Source: Micavibrio sp. UBA1664 (GTDB lineage Bacteria; Pseudomonadota; Alphaproteobacteria; Micavibrionales; UBA1664). Taken from it: a stretch of 14,700 nucleotides of DNA. Location of the stretch: the NCBI GenBank assembly GCA_002320485.1, contig DCKW01000006.1:1-14700 (forward strand). Reading direction: 5' to 3'. Below, in pieces: positions 1 to 7,648 of the stretch (positions within the stretch are counted from its first letter, which is position 1; each line of letters starts with the position of its first letter). The notes below the pieces were generated by a model. It was not told where the DNA came from. It did no database searches and saw nothing but the letters and a program-made list of their open reading frames with translations. A program made the translations under genes and the position numbers.

Positions 1-477
1 CTGCATGAAATTGATCAAAGTCTGGCCGGATTTATCCGGGGGCAATTAATGGTATGTGCCATTCTCGGTGGTTTTTACGCTGTCGCTTTAAGTTTGCTGG
101 GGCTTAATTACGGATTTTTTGTCGGTGTTGCGGCAGGCGTGTTAAGCATTATTCCTTTTGTGGGGTCTGCTTTTGGTCTTGTCGCCTCTGTCGGTCTTGC
201 ATTTTATCAATTCGGCGGATGGGAATATCCTTTGGCCGCGTTTGTCATTTTCGCACTAGGACAACTGGTCGAAGGCAATTACCTGACACCGAAACTGGTG
301 GGCAATTCTGTCGGCCTGCATCCCTTGTGGGTTATATTTGCATTAATGGCCGGTGGAATGTTGCTTGGTATAGTGGGTATGATTATTGCCGTGCCCGTTG
401 CATCAATTCTTTCTGTGCTGATCCGTCATGCCAGTGATTTGTATAAGAGTAGTTCCTACTATACCGGTAAAAAATAA
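1..477 (+). CDS. AI-2E/PerM family transporter, C-terminal part
   Basis: This is the last 158 residues of a polytopic inner-membrane protein. The frame is open through the left edge of the window, so the Met at base 49 is internal and the true start lies upstream. The visible part opens with a polar stretch ending in FIRGQLMV, a segment typical of AI-2E/PerM permeases. Alternating hydrophobic segments follow, with the glycine/proline-rich IIPFVGS turn and the EGNYLTPKLVG element, both characteristic of this family. Members have been linked to autoinducer-2 or small-molecule export and to Na+/H+ antiport, but the substrate cannot be read from sequence. The protein ends 11 nt before hda on the same strand; a PerM-hda pair is a familiar alphaproteobacterial arrangement and suggests co-transcription. 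I am confident of the family, not of the substrate. Confidence 0.88.
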   Translation: MHEIDQSLAGFIRGQLMVCAILGGFYAVALSLLGLNYGFFVGVAAGVLSIIPFVGSAFGLVASVGLAFYQFGGWEYPLAAFVIFALGQLVEGNYLTPKLVGNSVGLHPLWVIFALMAGGMLLGIVGMIIAVPVASILSVLIRHASDLYKSSSYYTGKK

Positions 478-488
478 CGGTTTATACC

Positions 489-1112
489 ATGCGTAAGCAA
501 ATACCATTATCATTTCCTGTGTCTGAATCCTATCGCGCAGACGATTTTATGCCTGCGGAATGTAATGCAGAGGCCTTACAATGGATCGAGCGGTTTCCCG
601 ATTGGCCGTATCCTGCCCTGATCATCCATGGCGAAAAGGGATGCGGTAAAACCCACCTGTTATCCCTATGGAGAGAAAAAGCGGGAGATGCTCATATAGC
701 CATTGATGATGTAGATCGGTATTTCGGCGACATCAAAGCCGAAGAGGAGTTATTCCACCAGTTTAATTTAGCAAAAGAAAATTTAACATATATTATATTG
801 TCTATGTCAAATAATATTGGGTCGCAATCTATTTTATTGCCGGATCTGGCTTCACGATTACGCGCCGCGCCGCAAGTTGAAATACGCGCGCCCGATGATG
901 ACGTGCTGCAAGCGGTGCTGGTAAAGATGTTTCACGACCGTCAGTTAAAGGTTGAGCCCGGCGTAATCAGCTATATCGTGCCGCGCATTGAGCGGAGTTT
1001 CGCCGCCGCCCGCGCTTTGGTGGCGCGTATTGATGAAAGCTCTTTGGCTGAAAAGCGGTCTGTTACGGTTCCGCTGGTTAGAAATATTATCGCGGAGCCG
1101 GAGCTTTTCTAG
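489..1112 (+). CDS. hda: DnaA-related regulatory ATPase Hda (HdaA)
   Basis: This is a 207-aa AAA+ protein of the DnaA/Hda family, acting in regulatory inactivation of DnaA: bound to the DNA sliding clamp, it promotes hydrolysis of DnaA-ATP after replication initiation. The N-terminus carries a clamp-binding type motif (QIPLSF, residues 4-9). Walker A is GEKGCGKTH (48-56), a Walker B-like AIDDVDR lies at 71-77, and an arginine-finger region DLASRLR lies at 119-125. It lacks the C-terminal DnaA-box-binding helix-turn-helix of true DnaA, which fits Hda and its usual size of about 200-230 aa. No convincing Shine-Dalgarno sequence precedes the ATG, so it may be translated by coupling to the upstream permease gene. 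Its 3' end overlaps the convergent HAD gene by 26 nt. Confidence 0.9.
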   Translation: MRKQIPLSFPVSESYRADDFMPAECNAEALQWIERFPDWPYPALIIHGEKGCGKTHLLSLWREKAGDAHIAIDDVDRYFGDIKAEEELFHQFNLAKENLTYIILSMSNNIGSQSILLPDLASRLRAAPQVEIRAPDDDVLQAVLVKMFHDRQLKVEPGVISYIVPRIERSFAAARALVARIDESSLAEKRSVTVPLVRNIIAEPELF

Positions 1113-2046
1113 CGGCGATGCCTGTATTGACAACCAGTCCGACCGCCTGTTGTGCATAGGTATCTCGCAATGTTCTGAGTAAAAGCCATGTATTTGTAAA
1201 ATCGTCCAGAGTGGCATCGACCTTATGGATTTTAAGTTTTTCCTGGTTATCCTGAGTGGTTTTTATTTTTGAATCGAGGGCATGTCCCACCACGATTCCA
1301 CGACCTAGCCGTTGCATCAATTCCCAATCAGACCCTGAATCGCCCACTGAAATAAGCAGTGATCTTCGCATTAATGCATGACCGTTAAGATGATCACCAA
1401 CATCAGCCTTTGCGGCGTCTTTTACTTTGATTTCAACGGCATCTTTGCCTTTTTTATCAATTTCAAAGGCTGATCTGTTAAAGCCCGCATCATTATAAAC
1501 TTTATCGGCTATTTCATCTGCAAATGGTTTTACAGAGGCGTGACGTCCAAATACCAAGGCGATTCCCATTTCCTTGCCTTCAAGTTTAACGATTGGTGTG
1601 TCCCCGTTTAGGTCTTCGCCGGAATTTGTAACAGCGATGCCTCTGGCGTTAAGGAGTTGGTTTGCAATCTCAAACGCTTTTTTACAATCGGGCCGTTTGT
1701 GCAAATAGGTAACATCATTGCCATGTTTATCAATTTCTGTTTCTGCGCCTTTTGGGCTGTTCGTGATGTTTCTGAATACCGTTCCGAACTCGCTAATCAC
1801 AGGAAAACCAGCCATGCCGTCCATTTCAAAAACCGAGCGGCCATCGCTGTTTGTTGTGAGGATGAACCCACCTTTGGTCAAATGATGCAAGTCCCATAAA
1901 ATCTGTTTTTGTTCCTCATTTAGCGCACGGACGGTGCTTCTATCCAGGCAATCATCAAAATCGACAAAATAGGTCACATTGTGAGGGTGGGTTTTTTTTA
2001 TTTCGTCTAAAAGAGGTGTGCCGCCTGCGTGATAATGAAAAGTCAT
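1087..2046 (-). CDS. HAD-superfamily (IIB, trehalose-phosphatase-like) sugar phosphatase
   Basis: This is a 319-aa soluble HAD hydrolase. Motif I is FVDFDDCLDRS, with nucleophile Asp29 and acid/base Asp31. The motif II candidate is LTTNSDGR (63-70). A lysine-rich stretch EIKVK in the C-terminal half may supply the motif III Lys, and motif IV is SVGDSGSDWELM. The overall pattern (DxD, a cap domain with VEI-K, GDxxSD) resembles trehalose-6-phosphate phosphatase and sucrose/mannosyl phosphatases of subclass IIB. The substrate is inferred to be a sugar phosphate; no trehalose-phosphate synthase gene is nearby, so OtsB is not claimed. A good Shine-Dalgarno (GAGGAT) lies 5 nt before the ATG at 2046. 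It is divergent from the cupin/ROK kinase pair with a 129-nt AT-rich gap, suggesting a shared regulatory region. Its last 26 nt overlap hda. Confidence 0.75.
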   Translation of the reverse strand: MTFHYHAGGTPLLDEIKKTHPHNVTYFVDFDDCLDRSTVRALNEEQKQILWDLHHLTKGGFILTTNSDGRSVFEMDGMAGFPVISEFGTVFRNITNSPKGAETEIDKHGNDVTYLHKRPDCKKAFEIANQLLNARGIAVTNSGEDLNGDTPIVKLEGKEMGIALVFGRHASVKPFADEIADKVYNDAGFNRSAFEIDKKGKDAVEIKVKDAAKADVGDHLNGHALMRRSLLISVGDSGSDWELMQRLGRGIVVGHALDSKIKTTQDNQEKLKIHKVDATLDDFTNTWLLLRTLRDTYAQQAVGLVVNTGIAARKAPAPR

Positions 2047-2175
2047 CTAAATCCTCACATTAAATTAACATAATATAAATATCATATGTTTAATATTTAT
2101 TGCAACTCATTTGTAAATCGTTTATTTATACACTGCAAGTTATATTCTTGAGCTCAATAAAAAGGGGTGTTAATA
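2047..2175. promoter_or_regulatory. AT-rich divergent intergenic region (HAD gene / cupin-ROK pair)
   Basis: This 129-nt spacer must hold the start signals for the HAD gene (-) and the cupin-ROK pair (+). For the + strand the best pair I can see is TTGCAA (2100-2105) and TATTTA (2123-2128) with 17-nt spacing, each matching 4 of 6 consensus bases, so it is only weakly supported. No clear operator or hairpin was found. Confidence 0.3.
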
Positions 2176-2937
2176 ATGTCCGGCACAGTAACTCAAAGTA
2201 CATCACAATCATTTCAAAAGGCAAATAAGGTGGAAAGTTATAAAGAAGGCGATGAAGCCAGAACCCGTTGGGGGCATTGGAAAATTACCAAAGTGGTCTA
2301 TGCCGATCCTGATACGAAAACGACGCCCATTCGCTGTGAAAAGGATATTCTTGTTGAGCCGGGTGAATCCTTATCATCGCAAGCGCACTATGGGCGCGGA
2401 GAATTGTATGAGGGCATTAGCGGTACAACAATGGTGTGTGTCGAAGACAAGATATTTCCTTTAAAAGAAGGCGACACTGTTGATATTCCACGCGGGGCGT
2501 TACATTTTTCATGGAATGACGGGCCTGACGATGCGGTTTTCTATGAGGTGCAGGAAGGGCCGTTATGCGCGGAATCCGATATTAAGCGTGGGGCGGACAG
2601 ACGTAAATTAAACCGTCCTCATCTGCTGAACTCCTCGGCAGAAGATGAAGGAAAATCGCCGGAACAAGTGCTGTTGGATCAGCGCATGGCGGTGGCTAAA
2701 AACCGTTTAAAAACCGAAGGTGTTAAGAAAAGTTACAGCGATAATGATTTTATGCCGAAAGTGGTAAAATTGTTGGAAACTTATCCACAAGGATTTTCGG
2801 ACGCGAACTTCTTATCAGAATTGAAAAGTCAATTCAGTAAAGATATCCATGAGCATTTAAAGCTTCACGAACACCATACTCCTAAGCTAAAACCAGAGGT
2901 GGAGAAGGCTATCAAAGCCGAATTAAAAATAGCTTAG
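2176..2937 (+). CDS. Cupin protein related to type II mannose-6-phosphate isomerase, with C-terminal extension
   Basis: This is a 253-aa protein whose first ~135 residues match the stand-alone C-terminal domain of bifunctional mannose-1-phosphate guanylyltransferase/phosphomannose isomerases. Seen in order are TRWGHW (30-35, the family's RPWG-Y element), LSSQAHYGRGELYEG (with the QxH...RxE metal/active-site pattern), GDTVDIPRGALHFSWN (second cupin motif with its His), and YEVQEGP followed by ESDIKRGADRR, which matches the family's EVQxG..EdDIxR ending. It probably interconverts mannose-6-P and fructose-6-P or a related aldose/ketose phosphate. The remaining ~115 residues are hydrophilic, charged and probably helical, and are not part of the usual domain. 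ATG 2176 is chosen over GTG 2167 because AAAAGGGG ends 8 nt before it. A ROK kinase follows after 8 nt. Confidence 0.75.
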   Translation: MSGTVTQSTSQSFQKANKVESYKEGDEARTRWGHWKITKVVYADPDTKTTPIRCEKDILVEPGESLSSQAHYGRGELYEGISGTTMVCVEDKIFPLKEGDTVDIPRGALHFSWNDGPDDAVFYEVQEGPLCAESDIKRGADRRKLNRPHLLNSSAEDEGKSPEQVLLDQRMAVAKNRLKTEGVKKSYSDNDFMPKVVKLLETYPQGFSDANFLSELKSQFSKDIHEHLKLHEHHTPKLKPEVEKAIKAELKIA

Positions 2938-2945
2938 GAATATCC

Positions 2946-3947
2946 ATGCGCATTGGAATTGATTTTGGCGGAACAAAGACCGAGATTGTCGGCCTGAACG
3001 CGCGTAACGGTAAGGAGCTTTACCGGCAACGCATCCCAACAAAGAAAAACGATTATGAAGGCCAGATAAAAAACTTCATCAGTCTGGTTCTTGCCGCGGA
3101 AGAGGCGACAGGGCAGGCGGGAACAGTCGGAATGGCCATTCCCGGGTCATTGTCCCCATTGGACGGTAAGGTCAGGAACTGTAACGCGCTTTACATGAAC
3201 GGGCGCGATCTTAAGGGCGATCTGGAAAAAGCGTTGGCCCGTGAGGTTCGCATTGAAAATGATGCCAATTGTTTTGTCGTTTCGGAGGCCATTGACGGTG
3301 CGGCCGCAGGAAAATCCTGCGTTTTCGGGGTTATTATAGGCACCGGATGCGGCGGCGGATTCTATATCAATGGAAAAATAGTGCGCGGCGTTAATGCCAT
3401 CGGTGGCGAATGGGGGCATAATCCCTTGCCGTTTCCCAGAGTCTATGCGCCTGAGGGCTTAAATGACGATATGTTCGTTATGCCGCGTGCATATCAAAAG
3501 CAAGGTCGGCCGGAATATGTAACCGATCAACCGGGTTGGGCTGAATATCCGGGAGAGATATCTTATTGCGGGCGGCGCGGTATGCTGGAGGAATGGGTAT
3601 CCGGTACAGGGTTTAAAATGGATTATAAGCGTGTAACGGGCGATGACATGTCCACACACGACATTATCGAAAATGCAAATCGGGGAGAGCAAAAAGCGGT
3701 CGATGCGCTTGAACGCTATTGCGACCGTCTGGCTCGAGGATTGGCGGGGGTTATTAATATTATCGACCCTGATGTCATCATCCTTGGTGGTGGAATGAGT
3801 AATGTTGAATATCTTTACAAGCGTGTACCGGAAATATGGGGTAATTACGTGTTCTCAGATGTGGTATTGACCCAGTTGAAACCGCCACGTCACGGTGATT
3901 CATCAGGTGTTCGCGGCGCCGCCTGGCTGTGGCCTAAGGAAGAGTAG
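2946..3947 (+). CDS. ROK family sugar kinase (fructokinase/glucokinase/mannokinase type)
   Basis: This is a 333-aa cytoplasmic ATP-dependent sugar kinase. The N-terminal phosphate loop is IDFGGTKTE (5-13). The ROK core shows MAIPGS (63-68), catalytic Asp106 within ENDANCF, IGTGCGGGF (131-139) and the GGEWGHNPLP sugar-binding element (153-162, with Glu155 and His158). The usual zinc motif CxCGxxGCxE is degenerate: residues 206-215 read SYCGRRGMLE, so only one of three cysteines remains. About 40 extra residues lie between GGEWGHNPLP and that motif compared with typical fructokinases. The best guess is phosphorylation of fructose, mannose or glucose, consistent with the phosphomannose-isomerase-like cupin 8 nt upstream. 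Its 3' end overlaps the convergent PAP2 gene by 14 nt. The family is sure, the sugar is not. Confidence 0.85.
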   Translation: MRIGIDFGGTKTEIVGLNARNGKELYRQRIPTKKNDYEGQIKNFISLVLAAEEATGQAGTVGMAIPGSLSPLDGKVRNCNALYMNGRDLKGDLEKALAREVRIENDANCFVVSEAIDGAAAGKSCVFGVIIGTGCGGGFYINGKIVRGVNAIGGEWGHNPLPFPRVYAPEGLNDDMFVMPRAYQKQGRPEYVTDQPGWAEYPGEISYCGRRGMLEEWVSGTGFKMDYKRVTGDDMSTHDIIENANRGEQKAVDALERYCDRLARGLAGVINIIDPDVIILGGGMSNVEYLYKRVPEIWGNYVFSDVVLTQLKPPRHGDSSGVRGAAWLWPKEE

Positions 3948-4995
3948 GGTTCAATCTGTTTTCACCTTTCCGGATAATCCATTTGCATGCAAACCAAATG
4001 CATGTTGTTGTAATAATTGAGAAATATCCATCAATTGCATAATGCCATCCCAGATGAACCGATCCGATCAGGATGACAAAAAAGAAGGCGAGCAATAATC
4101 GTCCCCATAATTTGCTAATAGTATAACCGAGTAAAACATGTAAAAAGGCTATTGAAACATGCAGGCTGGGCATTGCCGATATACCCCCGCCGAAAGTCGT
4201 GCTTTTATCGGCGTATGCGGCCCAAAGCATATCCTGAGTTTTTAAGGCCCATATCGTGTATGTTTCGTTAATCACATTTAATCTGGACAATAATTCCGTG
4301 TATGGGCCATCCTGCATATTATAAAACAAGTTATAATAACATGGCCCCACAGAGGATAATAAGGTCGCAAAAATTGTACCGTTAATAATCCAGCATAGGA
4401 AAAACGACAGAAAATAGGTTTTTCGCGTTTGTTCGTTTTCATGGATAAATGCTTGTAATGTAAAGACCGCGTACAAGATGAAAAACCAGAGATTATAAAG
4501 AAAGTTAATTGCAAAAGTGGTCACAGGCGCACCAAAGATACTATGTGTTATTTTCCATGGTGATATGCCAAAATGAACGGCCTTATCTATATGATAAAAT
4601 AACGTATCAAAATGGCCGTAGGGATGAAGTATGGGGATAATCTGCTTCATCGCTGTAAATGCAAAAACAAAAACATAAAGACAAATGATCATGGTAAGCC
4701 CCCGCACAATAAATTGCGGCGTCAGCCATATTGTTCGTAGATCGTGATAGATACGTTTTATCAAGCGTTTAGGTCTGTCGATAATCATTATTCTTAAAAT
4801 CAAAGTGATAACGATAAACATGGTCAAAAAGCCCATGATCCTTGCCAGATAAAGCGCGTTATCAGCCAATGATTGGGGAGCGTCGGACGTAGGTTCGGTG
4901 TGACCAAAATAAAGCGTCATGCCAAATGCATAAAGGCAATATAGGATAACAACCGCAAGAATGGGTTTATAATGTCTGATCTGTGATAATAACAT
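3934..4995 (-). CDS. PAP2/AUR1-like integral membrane phosphatase or phosphotransferase
   Basis: This is a 353-aa protein with about eight hydrophobic segments (roughly 11-30, 52-71, 97-117, 160-183, 194-214, 275-293, 298-315, 322-340). It carries the PAP2 catalytic pattern of the AUR1/inositolphosphotransferase-like branch: SSVGPCYY (214-221), AMPSLHVSIAFLH (274-286, with His279) and GSVHLGWHYAIDGYF (311-325, with His318 and Asp322). Such enzymes remove or transfer phosphate on lipid or polyprenyl substrates at the membrane. The exact substrate (undecaprenyl-PP, phosphatidyl or inositol lipid) cannot be told. The start is the first Met of the frame; no strong Shine-Dalgarno is visible. It lies 56 nt downstream of tadA on the same strand and could be its operon partner. 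The last 14 nt overlap the ROK kinase gene. Confidence 0.8.
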   Translation of the reverse strand: MLLSQIRHYKPILAVVILYCLYAFGMTLYFGHTEPTSDAPQSLADNALYLARIMGFLTMFIVITLILRIMIIDRPKRLIKRIYHDLRTIWLTPQFIVRGLTMIICLYVFVFAFTAMKQIIPILHPYGHFDTLFYHIDKAVHFGISPWKITHSIFGAPVTTFAINFLYNLWFFILYAVFTLQAFIHENEQTRKTYFLSFFLCWIINGTIFATLLSSVGPCYYNLFYNMQDGPYTELLSRLNVINETYTIWALKTQDMLWAAYADKSTTFGGGISAMPSLHVSIAFLHVLLGYTISKLWGRLLLAFFFVILIGSVHLGWHYAIDGYFSIITTTCIWFACKWIIRKGENRLNPTLP

Positions 4996-5051
4996 AAACG
5001 ATACGATGAGATAATGATTGCGTGTATTTTACAGACTATGTGACTTGCGGC

Positions 5052-5507
5052 TTATCGTCTATCGCCAAAAAAATCTTTGAGTAGTCTCGCGCATTGCTCC
5101 TCCATCACGCCGCCGATAACGTCGGGTTTATGCAGACATTGTGGATGTGAAAAAATTTTTGCGCCATGTTCCACACCGCCGCCTTTCGGATCATAGGCTC
5201 CGAAATAAACTCGGCGGATCCGGGCATTGGTAATGGCTGCGGCACACATGGGGCAGGGCTCCAGCGTAACATATAAATCATGATCGGGCAGGCGTTGGGC
5301 TCCTAATGCGCGGCAGCGAGCGCGGATAACGTTGATTTCGGCATGTGCCGTCGGATCATTATCTTGGATGGTCAGATTATGCGAGCACGCCACAATCTCG
5401 TTTGTTAGCCCATCCACCAAAACCGCGCCGATCGGTACCTCTCCCGACGCGGCAGACAACATTGCCTGTTTGATTGCTTCATCCATTGGTGATATAGGAT
5501 TATTCAT
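5052..5507 (-). CDS. tadA: tRNA-specific adenosine deaminase TadA
   Basis: This is a 151-aa cytidine-deaminase-fold enzyme that converts A34 to inosine in the anticodon of tRNA-Arg(ACG). The zinc site is complete: HAE at 55-57 (His55, proton-shuttle Glu57) and PCPMC at 84-88 (Cys85, Cys88). GEVPIGAVLVDG (22-33), NDPTAHAEINVIR and GAYDPKGGGVEHGAKIF are typical TadA elements. The frame stays open further upstream to base 5696, but that part is antisense to the pseudouridine synthase gene and looks like nothing in the family. ATG 5507 gives a normal-length protein; ATG 5486 (MDEAIKQ) is the alternative. Neither has a Shine-Dalgarno, so a leaderless or weakly translated mRNA is possible. The start codon overlaps that of the divergent gene in a palindromic CATG. 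Confidence 0.92.
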   Translation of the reverse strand: MNNPISPMDEAIKQAMLSAASGEVPIGAVLVDGLTNEIVACSHNLTIQDNDPTAHAEINVIRARCRALGAQRLPDHDLYVTLEPCPMCAAAITNARIRRVYFGAYDPKGGGVEHGAKIFSHPQCLHKPDVIGGVMEEQCARLLKDFFGDRR

Positions 5508-6249
5508 GAAAGATACATCGCATAAAGGGGAAAGAATTGCAAAGGTTATGGCGCGGGCCGGACTATGTTCGCGTCGCGATGCCGAGCGATGGATCGAGGC
5601 AGGACGCGTTAGTGTGAATGGTAAGGCGATATCGTCACCCGCACTTAATATTTTACCGTCAGACCGCATTATTGTGGATGGAAAGCCCGTTTCCAAAGAG
5701 GGAATGAACGAACCGCGTTTGTTTCGCTATCACAAACCGTCTGGTTTGGTCACCACGCACAAGGATGAAAAGGGGCGCGAAACAGTTTTTGATCATTTGC
5801 CGTCACATTTACCCCGCGTTATTTCCGTAGGTCGGCTGGACCTGAATACGGAAGGTTTATTGTTGCTCACAACAGACGGGGAATTGTCCCGCTATCTTGA
5901 AATGCCTTCTACGGGTTGGGTACGCCGTTACAGGGTGCGTGCGTATGGTCATATTACGCAGGAACGATTGGATGAATTGAAAAAAGGCGTCACGATTGAG
6001 GGGGTAAAATATGCCGGAATAGAAGCCACGCTCGATAAACAGCAAGGCGATAATGTCTGGGTGTCCATGGGATTAAAAGAGGGGAAAAACCGAGAAATTC
6101 GCCGTGTCATGGAACATCTTGGCCTTACAGTAAATCGTTTGATACGCTTATCTTATGGCCCGTTCCAATTGGGAAATCTGCCTAAAGGCGCGGTTGAAGA
6201 AATTAAAGGCAAAATTCTTAAAGAGCAATTCCCCGGATTTTTTAAATGA
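5506..6249 (+). CDS. rluB: rRNA large-subunit pseudouridine synthase, RluB/RsuA family
   Basis: This is a 247-aa enzyme that isomerises uridine to pseudouridine in ribosomal RNA. The N-terminus is an S4 RNA-binding domain (ERIAKVMARAGLCSRRDAER, about residues 9-28, then GRVSVNGK). The catalytic domain follows with YHKPSGLVTT (75-84), the active-site motif GRLDLNTEGLLLLT (109-122, catalytic Asp112) and the C-terminal LKEGKNREIRRVMEHLGL element. The length and the RluB-like S4 plus short C-terminus favour RluB/RluE/RsuA-type over RluA-type; RluB is the likeliest assignment, but the target uridine is not readable from sequence. ATG 5506 has AGGA at 5496-5499, 6 nt upstream, and starts just before the S4 domain. 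An in-frame extension back to 5332 is antisense to tadA and is discarded. The stop overlaps the rsmD start (ATGA). Confidence 0.88.
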   Translation: MKDTSHKGERIAKVMARAGLCSRRDAERWIEAGRVSVNGKAISSPALNILPSDRIIVDGKPVSKEGMNEPRLFRYHKPSGLVTTHKDEKGRETVFDHLPSHLPRVISVGRLDLNTEGLLLLTTDGELSRYLEMPSTGWVRRYRVRAYGHITQERLDELKKGVTIEGVKYAGIEATLDKQQGDNVWVSMGLKEGKNREIRRVMEHLGLTVNRLIRLSYGPFQLGNLPKGAVEEIKGKILKEQFPGFFK

Positions 6250-6800
6250 GAATTACCGGCGGGATTTATAAAAACCGAAAACTTGACGTGCCGGTGGGGA
6301 ATGATATTCGACCGACCTCCGATCGTATGCGCCAGACAATTTTTAATATGCTTCACCATGCAAAGTGGCTGAGTGGATTTCAGTTAGAGGGTGCAAAAGT
6401 ACTCGACCTGTTTTGCGGGAGTGGAGCCTTGGGGCTTGAGGCCTTATCCCATGGTGCGGCATCCTGCTTGTTTGTCGACCGCGATATTGCGACGGTCAAA
6501 ACCAACAGTGCATTTCTGGAAAAGGATAAGGCAGATTTCCTGCGAGGAGATGCCACTCAATTGGGTGGAAAACAAGAAAAATTCGACCTTGTTTTTATGG
6601 ATCCGCCTTATTCGAAGGATTTGATTGATCCAACTGTTGCCAATCTCATGACGAAAAATCTCCTTGCAGACAATGCGCTATTGATCGTTGAGGCTGAAAA
6701 GGGATGGTCGGCTGGCGATCTGTCTCTTGAAATGTTGGACAAACGAACGCAGTCGCGCTCAGACCTAAATATTTTCAGGTATAATTCCGCTATAGAGTAA
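6246..6800 (+). CDS. rsmD: 16S rRNA (guanine966-N2)-methyltransferase RsmD
   Basis: This is a 184-aa class I SAM-dependent methyltransferase that modifies G966 in 16S rRNA during small-subunit assembly. It begins with the diagnostic MRITGGIYKNRKL, then IRPTSDRMRQTIFNML (21-36). The SAM-binding motif DLFCGSGALGLEALSHG follows at 54-70, and the catalytic DPPY of N2-guanine methyltransferases is at 119-122 within FDLVFMDPPYSK. Length is normal for RsmD. It is translationally coupled to the pseudouridine synthase gene by an ATGA overlap, so the two form an rRNA-modification operon, an arrangement common in Alphaproteobacteria. The last 36 nt overlap the 3' end of the convergent uppP gene. Confidence 0.94.
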   Translation: MRITGGIYKNRKLDVPVGNDIRPTSDRMRQTIFNMLHHAKWLSGFQLEGAKVLDLFCGSGALGLEALSHGAASCLFVDRDIATVKTNSAFLEKDKADFLRGDATQLGGKQEKFDLVFMDPPYSKDLIDPTVANLMTKNLLADNALLIVEAEKGWSAGDLSLEMLDKRTQSRSDLNIFRYNSAIE

Positions 6801-7604
6801 TACCAGAAGGGCGATCCCCATTATCAATCGGTAAATTACAAACGGTTTAAAGCTGTTGTTTTTAAGCCAACGCATCATGATGAAAATTGCGGCATAAGCC
6901 GTCATGAACGATATTGCCACCCCTGTGCCAAGAATAGTTAGAAAGTCTTTTGTAAGGGTTTGATCCTCAAAAAGAGATAATCCGGTCAACAGACCTGCCG
7001 CGCCGATTGTGACCATGCCTAGTAATAGCGAAAAACGCGCCGCTTCGACACGGGAATGTCCTAAAAAACGGCCTGCCGTCATTGTTATACCGGATCGACT
7101 AACACCGGGAATGAGGGCAAAACATTGCGATACTCCAATAATGAGGGCCTCTTTCCATGAATATTGCTCGATTGTGACGGTACGCTCCGGACTTTTGTCA
7201 GTAAGATAAAGTGCCAGCCCAAAAATAATGGTCATCCATGCAATTACTTCCAAAGAATCGAAAAATGTCGGATCAATTAAAAAGAGAACAAGGCCGCATA
7301 CAATGACAGGCACAGAAGCAATAATAACAAGGCGTGTCTTTTTTGCCTTAATAGTATCGCGCCGCAGGGCAAGAGCGAAAGTTCCGGCAACCAAATCGCC
7401 AAAATCTTTGTAGAAATATAAGATAACGGCGAGTAATGTTCCCATGTGTACTGCAATGTCCAGACGCTTTTGCGCTAATTCTGATGTTAAACCGTCCTCC
7501 TGCAAAAAAGCATGAGCTAACACCAGATGTCCGCTGGAACTGATCGGTAGAAATTCGGTAATGCCCTGAATAATTGCAAGTATAATAATTGGGAGTAGAA
7601 TCAT
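6765..7604 (-). CDS. uppP: Undecaprenyl-diphosphatase UppP (BacA)
   Basis: This is a 279-aa polytopic inner-membrane phosphatase that recycles undecaprenyl-PP to undecaprenyl-P, the lipid carrier for peptidoglycan and other envelope polymers; overexpression confers bacitracin resistance in known cases. The two signatures are intact: QGITEFLPISSSGH (13-26; the (E/Q)xxxE motif is Q13-E17, and the Ser-rich loop is 22-24) and LIPGVSRSG (164-172, with Arg170). The rest consists of hydrophobic segments with short charged loops. ATG 7604 is chosen because it gives the usual ~12 residues before QGITEF; upstream in-frame ATGs at 7619, 7631 and 7661 are possible, and none has a clear Shine-Dalgarno. 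The last 36 nt overlap rsmD. Confidence 0.93.
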   Translation of the reverse strand: MILLPIIILAIIQGITEFLPISSSGHLVLAHAFLQEDGLTSELAQKRLDIAVHMGTLLAVILYFYKDFGDLVAGTFALALRRDTIKAKKTRLVIIASVPVIVCGLVLFLIDPTFFDSLEVIAWMTIIFGLALYLTDKSPERTVTIEQYSWKEALIIGVSQCFALIPGVSRSGITMTAGRFLGHSRVEAARFSLLLGMVTIGAAGLLTGLSLFEDQTLTKDFLTILGTGVAISFMTAYAAIFIMMRWLKNNSFKPFVIYRLIMGIALLVLLYSGIIPENI

Positions 7605-7648
7605 GATAGTTGCAATCATACGCCAAATCATGGCATATCTAAAGTAAT

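Noticed and set aside
945..1217. Reading frame antisense to the end of hda
   Set aside because: It is a shadow frame over hda and the HAD gene, with no family features.
2167..2175. GTG start for the cupin gene
   Set aside because: It overlaps the Shine-Dalgarno AAAAGGGG itself, which is properly spaced for ATG 2176.
5332..5505. N-terminal extension of the pseudouridine synthase on the + strand
   Set aside because: It is antisense to tadA, whose zinc motifs are clearly coded there; the internal ATG 5506 has a good Shine-Dalgarno just before the S4 domain.
5508..5696. N-terminal extension of tadA on the - strand (63 extra codons)
   Set aside because: It is antisense to the S4 domain of the pseudouridine synthase, resembles no TadA sequence and would make the protein too long.
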